Source of the DNA: Phlebotomus papatasi
Lineage: Eukaryota; Arthropoda; Insecta; Diptera; Psychodidae
NCBI RefSeq assembly: GCF_024763615.1
Contig: NC_077222.1
Coordinates: 34,038,001-34,102,000 of the forward strand
Direction of reading: 5' to 3'
Length of the DNA: 64,000 bases
Positions 54,301-64,000 of the stretch are shown piece by piece; positions within the stretch are counted from its first letter, which is position 1, and every line of letters starts with the position of its first letter. The translations under genes were made by a program, and so were the position numbers. Below the pieces are notes generated by a model. It made no database searches, had not been told where the DNA came from, and saw nothing but the letters and a program-made list of their open reading frames with translations.

Positions 54301-57300
54301 ACAAAACACTTTGATATTTTCCAAGCAACTTCCATAAGAAACAGAGAAAATGACAACTACCATGTCAAGGTTATGAATATCACGCATGCAATACATTTTT
54401 TAAATTCTTCTTGCAAGTCACTCTGTGATTGTTTTATAACGGTTTTTGCATTTTTAACTTCTGAAATAATCATTAAATTAAGTTTAATAATCTTTTCATC
54501 GAAAATTTAAATATTTAATTGATTTATTATCAAGTTTTTAAGGAGTTGTCTCACATTCCACACTGCTTTGTCCTACTTTCCAAACTGTCTCGCTTTAGGC
54601 AAATGACCCTAGGCGTTCTTGTAAGGCTTGCAACTCGGAATGCTTGAAAATTCGATTTTGAATTGAATATTAGCAGGAAAGAATCGAGTCGAGCCAATTT
54701 TATCCATTTCGACCGCCAAGAACAGTTTGCTTGACGCGATTCTTTACCCTCAAAATTCAACCCACTATCTATTTTCTACACAATTTCAAGGATTCCGAGT
54801 TGCGGTTCAACTTGCACCTTGAATAATTCAAGATGGCGATTTAACCGGTTAAAAGTTAAATTGTCTTAGTCCCTGGACGAAATATGCAGCTAAACTACCT
54901 TCAAAACATATCCAAAAATGAACAAAATGGCTTGGGCCAGTTCCGGATAAGTAAAAAAAACATGTTTTTGGAAGGGTTGGAAGGATGGTTTTCTCTAGCG
55001 GAAACTGGGGCACCACCAAACACGGGGTAGCACCAAACACTAATTTTTATTTCTAAACTACTTGGATTATCTCGACTATATCTTCAGTGGACAAGCATCC
55101 CTATAATGCCTAAAAATTTCTATAAGTCTTGTCCTCTGAAGTCGAATATCTTAAAAAAAAATTGCATGGTGCTACCCCGTGTTTGTTGGTGCCCCAGTTT
55201 CCCCTAAGTCAGTTTGATAGAAAATGTTGACTGTGGCGGTGTCCCCGAAAACGGGAGTCGAACTGTATGAAAAAAAATCTGGATTGTGAGAATGGCTCTC
55301 TCGTGAAATTTGAGCAGTTAATAGTTTGAGTACAGGAAGCCATCAAAAGAAAACAAAGGTTCATTTAAAACAGTTAATAAAGTGCGGTCAATTTTGATAT
55401 AGTAAGGGTCGGATTATATTAAGGTGGATGAGGTGGATTTATACACGGTTGCGATCCGTATCTTTATAAAAGTGTCAATCTCGTTTACAATGCTTTAAAA
55501 TATCATCGAAATCTCTTCAAAAACATCGAAAAAACAGTCCGATCAAGATAATTTTTTGCCTTTCATGTCAGGGAACATCGATCTTACTCTTTAAAGACGA
55601 TTGGGTCACCGGTGACTGTGTTTTGCTTTAAAAAGTGTAATTTCAATTTTCCGTCTCATAGCTAGGGCTATCCTAAAGATTCTAGAAGCATCTTCTCCAT
55701 GGTCACAAAAATCAAGAGCAAAGCTGAAGTCTCGCAAGAGTTTTTGACACTCTGTTAATCCACTTGACCAATCTGCAGAGGAGGCCAGACTTAATCTGTT
55801 GAAGGAAGTCTTTCCCCAGATTTTGTCGAACTAAGAGAAAATCAATCAGAACAAGTGACACTCAAATCACCCAGGATCTAACTGGACACCTCGTTATCTA
55901 GTCGAGTGCTCTACCAACTGAGCTGTGCTTGATTTGCTACACAACCTTAACCAATTGCATTTTGCACTTCAAACGAATACTCTTGGGGTTGCGAGTTGCG
56001 AAATTTGAGAACAGTCACGAAAATCGAGTTTTTTGCGCATATGATATTCTTGATCTAGGGTAAATTAAGCTAATTCAAAACCTGTTCCAAATTCCTGCTT
56101 CTGTCAAAGTTAAAGCGTCTGGAAATGGTTTTGAATTAGGACATTTACCCTATAAGAAATTAAAGAGTGTTCTTTTTAAACTCGAGCGGCTTCACATGAT
56201 TCTACAGTAGACTCTCTCTCAATCGGGCATATGGGGCAAAATATCATCCAAATTATCGATAGATTTGGACGTCAAAATCATTGTAAATTCCACAAAAAGC
56301 GCTCAATTATAAAGAATCATGATAAAATAAGAGGAACTTCAGCGAATTTGAGCAAATTTGCTTCACAATTAAATGTGAAAAACGTCGGTTCCAATTTTGG
56401 CGGGTGGTCATTTTCAGGATACGAACTATTCAAAACGTAAAATCATGTAAATATGAGAACAATTAAAAATATTTGAAGAGATTACAGCATCGCAATAGCT
56501 GTGATCGCTGTGATTATGAAAGAATCAATCAACGGCTTTTAGCTCCACTTGCGGAAATACCATGAAACTTCAATGTTTTCTGAAGAAGAATAGGGGAAGT
56601 GCTCATAATTTTGGACAGTCTGCTTATAAGCATCGAAGTTCCAAGTTTGAAGTGCGATATTTTCTATACTAATTGACATTTCTTGTTACTCTCTTTTCAG
56701 AAGGGTTGTTTAGAAACTTAGCAAGCTATTTATCGTCTTATTTTTATTAAAATTAGTTTTAATACGTTTAAAAATGAATTGATAAGTAGAGGTGACCTTG
56801 GCTCTTATTTTGGACAACTTGTTTATTAATTTGTCCAACTTGGCTGTAAATTTGGATAGCTAATCCGCCTCAATAGGATGCCCATTTTTCTTCATTTGAT
56901 GAACCAATCTTACCAAGTCCTCTTCCTGTTCATGTAAGGGAAACGTAGAATGTCACAAGAAGCCCGGAAACTTTCCATATCATTCATTAAAGTGAGTTGA
57001 CTTCGGTGCTCCAAGTACGTGCGGATTCGCTCATTCCCTGACCTTTCCGGGAGCCTTTCAAGGCATTTCTCGCTACATCTCTTTCGTAGAGATGATGCTC
57101 CTTTGTTTCTCCAGGCATTTGTCCAACCTAGTCATCACAAAAGCTAAAACTTCACGAAATTTCGTGAGAAAAACACCTGTCCAAAATAAGAATCATCACC
57201 TCACTGGTGAATGTCTTAAAAAATTTCCCATTTTTCACACGAAAAATATAATTCACAAGGCAAATCTCACTTCAGGTCAAATGTACAAATCACCATTAAC

Positions 57301-60158
57301 GAGAATAAACACAATATTCAATGAATATTCAATAATATCACTCAAAAAAAGCGAAGAAACATTGTTAGTACTTCATCACAGCTAAATAAGACTGAAGTAA
57401 ACACGAAGTTCTGTCATATTTCTCGTAAGCAATTGCTCACACTGAATTTTCAACAAAGCAATTTCAACTCAAATCATATTTAAAATTTAACGTATTTAGT
57501 GTTAAAATCTTCCAAAAAAAAACAAAAATATTTAGATAGAATTCATTATTCATCAAATATTGGAATAAAAATCCATCATTTTAATCAATTTATTTTTAGT
57601 GTCCAATGTTATCCTCAAAGTGTCCAAAATAAGAAACTGGACAAAATTATGAGCATTTCCCCTATTTGAAATTTATTTAGAAATATTTATAGGATTTAGG
57701 AAAATCTCTTGCATTTTATATCTTTTGCAGTGAAAAAACTGATGAAGTTGTTCCAGAATTCTCAACTAGCTGGAGTCAGTCGGTGTCTGGTAAGGTGACT
57801 GATACAGGGGAGAATCCGATTGATGCTTTCGGAACTAAGGAGCGCAAAGAGGAGGAAGAGGCACTGGCAGAGCATAAAAAGGAGACAGAAAAGAAGAAGG
57901 CTGTTAAATATAAACTCATGAAGATTTACAGTGATGACGAAGACGAGGAGGCAGAAGAAGAGGAAGAGAAAGAGGAGAAGAAAAAGTCAGAATTTGTTGA
58001 TGATGAAGCCATGGAAGTGCCTGAGGGAGAAGAGTCAATGGATGAGGAGGAGAGGGAGTATCTCAAGCAACAAGAAATTCCAGAAAATGGTATTGATATT
58101 GGATCTGAAGATACCGATGAAGGGGATGAAGAAGAAGAGGATGATAAAGAGCCAGATCCTGAAGATGTCAATTTTATTGCCTTTTCTGATCAGGAGGAAA
58201 ATGATCCGGTGGTTAATGATTCTCTGGATATCCTGGAGGAGAAGGCGGAGAAAGTGTCAAAGAAGAAAAAGAGGATTCTTGTGATGGAGGACAGTAGTGA
58301 TGAGGATGAAGAGATTGAGGAGACTTATAGAAATACTTCTTTGGTCAAGTTCCCAGGCACAGTGCTCTCTAAACTTAATGATGATGAGGAAGAAGGTGAA
58401 GCTGAAGCAGTTGAATATGATCAAGATGTCACAATGGTGTCTCTGCCGTCGCCCAGTAAGAAGACCCCAAAGAGTTCACAGAAGATCCAGAAATCTGCCC
58501 AGAAGACACCTAAATCAGCCGAAAACGTCCAGCAGCCGGTTGAAAATGGCCAGAAATCTGCCCAGAAGACTCCAAAAGTTTCAGAAAAGTCTCAGAAGTC
58601 TGCTCAGAAGACAGCAAAGTCACCTGAAAAAGCTCAAAAGTCAGCGGAAAAGGCTGAGAAATCGGTGCAGAAGACTCCAAAATCTGCTCAGAAGACTCCT
58701 CAACCCAAATCAGTGTCTCGCAATCTTCAGTCAGAACTGGAAGAGCAGAGTAATCAGACTTCTGAGAAAGATCCCGTAGAACAAGATGAAGATGTCGAGA
58801 TGACAAATCTTCCGGAAGAACAGACGAGTAAAGTTGCTGAAGAAATGGATTCTCCATTGTCACCGGAAGGAAATAAAGATGCCGATGAAGAAGATTCAGA
58901 AGACTCAGAATCGGAGGAAGAAGATGAGAAGAGTAAGGAGGAAGAGTCTGAAGATGAAGAAGATGATGAGCAATGGGAAGATATTGAGGAGGAAGAGGAG
59001 AAGGAGAAGCTGGATAAAACGGACAGTGAGAGTGTGTCGGCCATCCTGGCGCGTTGCAATGAGTTCCTGAAGGTTAAGCGGGAGGATCAGGCTGCTCAGA
59101 AGAAGATCAATGCTGAGAAGAGGGCAAAGAGGCGTGCAGCTAAAGAGAAGAAGATGCAATTGAAGAAAGAGTTGGAGGAAAAGAAGGCAGAAGTGGAGAG
59201 GCTCAGGGAGGAGATCAAAGAGAAGAAGCGACGCGAGAAGGAAGAACAGGAGAAGCCAATTGTAAAGGAAGAAGCTCAGTCGAAGAAGAAAGTCTCCGAA
59301 CCGGAAGGGAAGCCTCAGAAAAAGAAGAAGAAAGAGAAGATTCTGGAGGAAGAAACACCAAGGCCCGTTGACATTGAGAAGAAAAAGAAGAAGAAGGAGG
59401 AAAAATCTTCAGAAATTCCATCTACGGGAACTAAAAAGAAGAAGAAAGAGAAGATACAGCAAGAAGAGCAACAGGAAGAAGTCCAGAAGAAGAAGAAAAA
59501 GAAGAAGAATGAAGAGGAAGATGTAACCGTCAGTTCTGGCGATACCAATAGACTTCCACTGGCTCTGCTGAATCAATTGTCAGAAAACACAGGAGAAAAG
59601 CTATCCAGGAAGAAGCGCCGAGCCGAAGAAGATCCCGAAAGTGCAAAGCCACAGAAGAAGCAAAAATCCCTTCCGGAAGTGCCGAAAAATGTTGCGACAC
59701 CTATTGGGATGTTCAATGTCAGTGAGGTTGATCCCCTGCTGAATCCCTTTAGCATTCGGGATTCAAAACTCTTGCGCAAGGCTCAGGTGACAAAACAATT
59801 CAAACGGGAGAAGAAACTGAAGCATAAGAAGAAGGAAATTCCTGAAGCAAGTTGCATTTTTCCCCGTCCAACAACATCCTGGACACCTGCGGGAATTTTC
59901 ACAATCACCGATTTTAGTCCTCGGAAAAAAATTGTCAATACAGCAGGGAATTCGGGATCAATGGAGTTTATCGTAACGGCCCTGGAGCCAAAGAAGAAGA
60001 TGAGCAAGAAGAGCCAGGTGACAAGTGTCTTCAGTACGAATACCGAGAAACCTGCCATCAGCTTCAAAGATCAAAAATTGTATGGGAATGGTGTTGTCCG
60101 GGAGACTTCCAGGGACCTGATGAATCGAAATATTAAGAGGAAGTTCACCAAAATGTAA
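51367..60158 (+). CDS. Large charged, probably nucleolar protein (exons 51367-51430, 51597-51707, 51779-52496, 57731-60158)
   Basis: Four exons join in frame (phases 1, 1, 2) to 1,106 residues. The N-terminal third is Ser/Thr/Arg-rich with TPIRRTRRQS- and RTRRQS-type basic motifs. Then come acidic tracts (EEEEKEEKKKSE) and a Lys/Pro repeat region of about 80 residues built of TPKS/SAQK/SEK units. Next are long Glu/Asp blocks, a Lys/Glu coiled-coil-like part with many KKKKK runs (nuclear/nucleolar signals), and a distinct C-terminus of about 150 residues. That C-terminus (MFNVSEVDPLLNPFSIRDS ... FPRPTTSWTPAGIFTITDF ... RDLMNRNIKRKFTKM) is the only part that looks like a folded or conserved domain. 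The layout recalls insect slender-lobes-type nucleolar proteins, but I cannot confirm this. The last intron (52497-57730) is 5.2 kb and full of mobile elements. Confidence 0.8.
52497..53331. other. Start of the 5.2-kb intron
   Basis: AT-rich. An open minus-strand frame at about 53130-53330 (GQRGAFVKFTEPLFGWTS) may be a transposase remnant, not assignable. Confidence 0.4.
53332..53580. mobile_element. TTAA MITE, copy 2
   Basis: TTAACTCTTTTG at the left and CCGGAAAGAGTTAA at the right; the interior is the inverse of 41267-41520. It lies in the large intron. Confidence 0.8.
54003..54239. mobile_element. MITE with about 40-bp TIRs, 237 bp
   Basis: AGGTAAAGTACCCTGTAGTC ... GGCCGGTTTCTCAACTCGGCC at the left is repeated inverted at the right, with TA on both sides. 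Confidence 0.9.
54998..55204. mobile_element. GGGGCACCACC MITE, copy 1
   Basis: The left end GGAAACTGGGGCACCACC and right end GGTGCCCCAGTTTCCCC are inverted and flanked by TA. It is about 85-90% alike by eye to 62388-62600. Confidence 0.85.
55205..55867. other. Intron sequence, no feature seen
   Basis: No bounded repeat or exon found. Confidence 0.4.
55868..55960 (-). mobile_element. tRNA-derived SINE-like head, copy 2
   Basis: On the minus strand, CACAGCTCAGTTGGTAGAGC (A box) and CCAGTTAGATCCTGG (B box, degenerate). The 5' flank AATTGGTTAAGG...TAGCAAA matches copy 1 at 26.4 kb. No canonical acceptor stem spacing is seen. Confidence 0.6.
56058..56150. mobile_element. Tiny MITE, 93 bp
   Basis: Ends GGGTAAATTAAGCTAATTC and GAATTAGGACATTTACCC are inverted and flanked by TA. 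Confidence 0.75.
56205..56400. mobile_element. CAGTAGACTCTC MITE, copy g, truncated
   Basis: The left end and about 190 bases match copy f inverted; the other terminal repeat is missing. Confidence 0.75.
56593..57662 (-). mobile_element. Pogo/Tigger-like element with decayed transposase
   Basis: Inverted ends GGGGAAGTGCTCATAATTTT and AAAATTATGAGCATTTCCCC, flanked by TA. The minus strand has broken frames with helix-turn-helix-like patterns (YERDVARNALKGSRKG, then LVRLVHQMKKNGHPI) as in pogo/Tigger/jerky proteins. Stops and frameshifts show it is dead. Confidence 0.65.
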
Positions 60159-60489
60159 TGAAAAAACAATTTCTGTAAACATTCTCAATTTTTTTTGCCT
60201 ATGAATTGCGTTATCAAAGGAATTTGTTTTATTTTTCACGCCGCCACTGGAAAGGTCAAAGAGTGCGTAACGGTCGTTTTCAGTTATGAATTTGAGCGGC
60301 GACCCCTTTTCTCTCTCTCTGGGGCGAACTTTGGACTCGCCCGTCGATTGCAGCGCACACTGTGTCGAAATTGCTGGTTGTGCCGTGAAAATAGTAAAAA
60401 TTTTCGTGATAAAGCGAGTTATTTGGTGTGTATTGCAGTAAATAGTGAAAAAGAGATTGCCAGGAAGTGTTAGCAACGTTAAAAAGATG
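60159..60489 (+). promoter_or_regulatory. 5' region and minimal first coding exon (ATG at 60487) of a rightward gene
   Basis: Directly after the previous gene. The stretch is less AT-rich and ends AAAAAGATG/GTGAGTG, so ATG would be the only codon on this exon (phase 0). The 5' leader would include GTGAAAATAGTAAAAATT and the tracts before it. It is inferred from the splice donor alone. Confidence 0.4.
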
Positions 60490-61404
60490 GTGAGTGTTGC
60501 ATTTTCATGGGGAAAATTGAAATTATTTATGGGACATTCTCAGAAGCCGGTGTAAACAATTGGCAGCCATATTGAAAATTTATCCCGGCAAAATTCACGT
60601 CAAATTTTTTCTCATCGATTTTCATTTGGGGCCTTTTGGGTGTTTCAATGGGGCATTCTGGGAAATGGTTTCTGGGGATGATGAACAGGGGATTTTCCAT
60701 AGTTTTGGGATGAAATTAAATAAAATGGGGTATTTTTGCATAGTGCCGTCTCTTTTACTCTCCCTCCAAAGAGAAAACCAATCGATTAAATAATTCAGAC
60801 CGGATGACGAGAGTGCGCTCGTATGTGTTGAGAGAGTATCAGAGAGAATGAGAGAGTCACCATCACGTGGGCTCTCTCAAATCAACCAATCGCCATTTGA
60901 GAAATTCAAAAAATCGCCGTTTTCCTTTGTGTCATGTGCAGAGAGAGCAAGGCGGGAGATTTTCTCCATATGTGTATGTGTATGCAGGAGAGAGAAGGCG
61001 CTTTTTCGAGTGCTCGAACAAAAGTTGTCCGCCATTTGTGCGCCAGTTGAGTTTTGTTTGTGCTCTGTGTGTGTTGCGTGTGAGAGAGTGGAAGATTTTT
61101 CTCAGCAGTGGCACTTTTCTATCGGTTTTTTTTGTCATCCCAGAAAAAAAAGAAGACAGACAAGGAATTGTCCTCCAAAAGGGACAAAAAGAGATTTCCA
61201 AGATAAAAATTTATCCAGTGTCAATTGAAAATCACAAAGTTTTCCCGCCAAGAAAATTGTCTCTGTGGAATATTTTCACTTTCCCCCCATCCCCCATCCG
61301 TGCAAAAAAAAAAAGCAATTTTTCGCTTTTTTGTTGTGTGACGAATTATAATTTAAAAAAAGATAAAAAAAAATATCGTGAGTTTTTATTTTTCGGGGGT
61401 AAAA

Positions 61405-61467
61405 ATGTGTGAACTTTTTGATGATATGAGCTCAGGATTTCACGATGTGTTCCTCAATAAATTCTCG
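61405..61467 (+). CDS. First coding exon of a rightward gene leaving the window
   Basis: ATG in context AAAA ATG T starts 21 codons (MCELFDDMSSGFHDVFLNKF plus Ser) ending at TCG/GTAAGT, phase 0. It lies about 920 bases after the ATG/GTGAGT exon, which also ends in phase 0, so the two could be alternative starts onto the same next exon. Dense GAGAG repeats (about 60810-61100) lie between, as in many insect promoters. No further exon is visible before the window ends, so the product is unknown. Confidence 0.45.
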
Positions 61468-62387
61468 GTAAGTTTGTCTGTCCCCCCCCTCCCTCCATCT
61501 TGCCGCCCTTGCAAAATTTTATGCTCTGTGCCAAAGTCGCGCGCTCTCCAGAAAAAGGCCTCCCATGATTTCCCTTTTGGCGGGATCATACACCATCATG
61601 CCATCTCACTCGTACTCACAGTTACCGGTTGGGAAATTGAGGCGGGAAATGCGACATGAGTGAGATGGCTTGAATGGTGCAGCCGCCGGCCGGGTTTGTT
61701 GGCTCACACGGCCTTGGAATTGCGATTGAGAATGAAAAGAAGAAGCAAGAAAAATCCAGTGAAAAAAGGAAGATTGTGGCTGTTCGATAGTTCATCTCTC
61801 ATGAGAAAAAGTATATGTACAATGTTCTCCAGAGGCACAGGCAGAGAGTCACAGTGTACATAAACCCCAAAGAAAAGGACAGCAAATGAAATTTCACAGT
61901 GAAATCATTCCGGGAATGATGAACCACATAGAACCCGGAATAATATCAAAATCCCGCGCTTTTTTCCCTTCTCCATAGTAAAAAATTTTCTCACGACATT
62001 GCCTTCAAAACTCACGAGGTATGGGCAGTTTTCTCGAGAAAATTGATACAATTCGTTAAATCATCAATTTTTTCCTATTGAAATGTTTTCGAATTGATAT
62101 TGCGCGCAAATCAATGGTTATCGCGCGAGGGAGTGATAACCGTAAATAAAACACCGGAAAAAATATATAATTTATTTCCAGTTTCTGCTTAAAATCGATT
62201 AGGTTCTATTTTGGTTGATTTGCTGTGTTCTTCTTAAAAAGGGTATATAAAATCGGTACAGAAATAGGGCTTACTACAATACTAAAACCAGTCCTGTTAG
62301 TTGTCTTGCTGAGTTCGTCCTGAATATATACGTAAAATGTTCGAAATAAAAATGAGTGGTAGATCCCAGATAATTTCAATCGAATTA
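61468..62387. other. Intron of the rightward gene, no feature seen
   Basis: GC content is higher than average near 61480-61700, then AT-rich. No exon is recognised. Confidence 0.45.
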
Positions 62388-62600
62388 GGGGAAATTGGGG
62401 CACCACCAAACACGGGGTACCACCAAACACTAATTTTTATTTCTAAATTACTTGGACTATCTCGACTATTCCTTTAGTCGACAAGCATCCCTATAGTGCC
62501 TGTAAATTCCTATAGGTCTTATCCTCTGAAGTCGAATATCAGAATAAGAAATCGCAGTGTTTTTTGGTACCCCATGTTTGGTGGTGCCCCAGTTTTCCCT
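62388..62600. mobile_element. GGGGCACCACC MITE, copy 2, 213 bp
   Basis: GGGGAAATTGGGGCACCACC and its inverse, flanked by TA. Confidence 0.85.
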
Positions 62601-62752
62601 ATAGCTGAATATTTAGCCTGTCGAATTTGGCAGTAACGGTTACATATTCTCAAGGATCAACCTGAGTCTGTTTGGCCGATTTGGGCTCTTAGAAAGATTT
62701 AACACTCCTGATTTAGCTTAGTTCGTGAAGCCATTGAAATCCTAAGAAACAA

Positions 62753-63008
62753 CACCGTGAGAGAAATCCGAAAAAGTTAAAATAACATTCCGGAAATGTT
62801 TATTTTACCCTGCAGTAATGATCCAAAATCGATGTAAACATTATGCTTTTTAGGTGTATTAGGGGTTAAAGTTACCCTGTTTCTTATTAATTTTAGCCTT
62901 AAAAAGATGTAAAATTAACATTAAAAATGTTGATATATTTTTACACCTAAAAAGTGTTAAAGTTATGAGGAAAAAATGTTAATCGCACCCCGGTTTTTCT
63001 CTCACGTG
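62753..63008. mobile_element. CACTGAG-group MITE, inverted relative to 14152
   Basis: CACCGTGAGAGAAA at the left and TTTCTCTCACGTG at the right. The interior matches 14152-14404 in reverse orientation (TTACCCTGCAGTA, AAAATTAACATTAAAAATG). Confidence 0.75.
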
Positions 63009-63042
63009 AACCAATTTTCGTGGTTTTCAAAATCTAATGGCA

Positions 63043-63268
63043 CTGGCACACCTATTCAACTGAGTGAATTTCAATCGATTGAAATTTTACCTCTTACTCT
63101 TTCGAACTGATATCAGATATAGCTGTCTCTTTATGTCAAATTAAAATTAAAGTTGAAATTTTAATTTTCATTTGACAGAAAGAGACAAACATATCTTATT
63201 TCAGTTTGAAAGAGTAAGAGGTAAACTTTCAATCGATTGAATTTCACTCAATTGAAAAGGTATGCCAG
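63043..63268. repeat. Long imperfect palindrome, copy 1
   Basis: CTGGCACACC ... CAATCGATTGAAATTTTACC, CTCTTACTCTTTC on the left is inverted on the right, ending GGTATGCCAG. The arms meet near 63155. Confidence 0.85.
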
Positions 63269-63479
63269 AACGATAATGAATCATTTGTTTTTAATATTCA
63301 ATCCTTAATCAAAATTATCAAAAAAAATAGTGTCTAATAAGAAATTGAAGAAGTTAAGTTAAATGACCAAGCCTTATATGGGTTACAGACCTTAGGCTTA
63401 GCCATATGGCTTAACTTCTCTAATATCTTATCAGTCAAGATTTTTTTTTGAAAATTTTAACATATGGCGAAGGCACATC

Positions 63480-63728
63480 TAAAATCGATTGAAATTTAAT
63501 TTTCTTTCTGTCGAATGAAAATCAAAATTTTAATCAGTTTAAATTTTCATTTGTGGAGCTCAGAGGCAAAATGACACATATCCTATGGCTAAAGCATAGG
63601 ATATGTGTCATTTTGCCTCTGAGCTCCACATTTACAAGAAAGAGACAACTATATCTGATTTCAGTTTGAAAGAGTAAGAGGTAAAATTTCAAGCGATTGA
63701 AATTCACTAAAATGAAAAGGTGTGCCAG
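63480..63728. repeat. Long imperfect palindrome, copy 2
   Basis: Same family as 63043-63268 (GTTTGAAAGAGTAAGAGGTAAA ... GTGTGCCAG on the right). The centre is replaced by a perfect hairpin at 63552-63630 and the left arm is more decayed. Confidence 0.75.
63552..63630. repeat. Perfect 36-bp hairpin
   Basis: Arms 63552-63587 and 63595-63630 are exact inverses (TGTGGAGCTCAGAGGCAAAA ... GACACATATCCTATG), with a 7-base loop GCTAAAG. Confidence 0.95.
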
Positions 63729-63730
63729 GG

Positions 63731-64000
63731 TCACATAATTGGATTATTAAAGGCAAATAACCTATTAGAATTTAAAAATCAATAAAAATCTGTTGATTGT
63801 TAAGGTTTTGAGACCCTCGGGAACTGGGGTAAATCTTTAGTCTGAAGACGGTATTATATGGTATATTTACAGTAATTGATTCTCTATAATTTGAAAAATA
63901 ACCGAAATTGCTTATTGGTTGGAAAATCTAGACCTTCAAGAACTAGGATAAAACCTATAGTTTGAAGCCCGATATCTGTCTCTATCTCGTATTACGTAAA
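63731..64000. other. Right edge, weak tandem duplication
   Basis: GGAACTGGGGTAAATCTTTAGTCTGAAG at about 63820 recurs diverged as GAACTAGGATAAAACCTATAGTTTGAAG at about 63938. No gene. Confidence 0.4.

Noticed and set aside
55868..55960. Functional tRNA gene
   Set aside because: The possible CAAATCA/TGATTTG pairing is too far from the D arm for a tRNA fold, and the B box is degenerate.
57926..59548. Overlapping Ser-rich and Arg/Lys-rich frames in the charged gene
   Set aside because: They are other-frame readings of the Glu/Lys-rich exon.

Overview
The window is AT-rich nuclear DNA of an insect, most likely a dipteran. The evidence is GT-AG introns, a recognisable NR2E3-type nuclear receptor closest to insect Hr51/unfulfilled, a TraB-domain gene, THAP and Myb/SANT-like regulators, and dense short TIR elements with TA or TTAA target sites. 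I cannot name the species. Genes were rebuilt by joining exons whose splice sites and reading phases agree; no transcript evidence was available.

Layout. 1.4-2.5 kb (+): last coding exon of the Hr51-like receptor. 4.3-28.7 kb (-): one very unusual THAP locus. It has a single 372-codon 3' exon (acidic repeats, coiled coil, P-element-transposase-like tail) and, upstream of it, ten separate THAP cassettes. Nine cassettes are two-exon (ATG exon 1 plus THAP exon 2) and the most distal has three exons. Every cassette ends in a phase-0 donor that fits the phase-0 acceptor of the common exon. No cassette can be joined to another cassette's THAP exon in frame from its last donor. The simplest reading is a domesticated P-element/THAP gene with about ten mutually exclusive DNA-binding N-termini and one shared effector C-terminus. 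29.0-30.1 and 32.9-33.8 kb (-): two paralogous Myb/SANT-like genes. 33.8-37.1 kb: a duplicate of the DNA at 0.73-1.62 kb, including the start of the Hr51 exon, split by a 2.4-kb TIR insertion. 37-45 kb: repeats, including a 3.3-kb TIR-bounded block and an element inserted into a second copy of itself. 45.9-46.9 kb (-): TraB-domain gene. 48.2-48.8 kb: a Myb/SANT-like pseudogene. 50.3-50.7 kb (-) and 51.4-60.2 kb (+): a divergent pair; the plus-strand gene encodes a 1,106-residue, highly charged, probably nucleolar protein with a 5.2-kb repeat-filled intron. 60.2-61.5 kb (+): 5' end of a gene leaving the window, with two possible first coding exons. 62-64 kb: foldback repeats, one a perfect 36-bp hairpin.

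The repeats fall into several short families that recur across the window. The commonest is a TA-flanked MITE with CAGTAGACTCTC ends (about nine copies). Others are two CACTGAG/CACCGTGAG-type elements, two GGGGCACCACC-type elements, two TTAA/CTCTTTC elements, a CCCCAT(A/T)GC element (three copies) and two tRNA-derived SINE-like heads. Several sit inside the THAP array and have lengthened its introns and promoters without breaking the exons.
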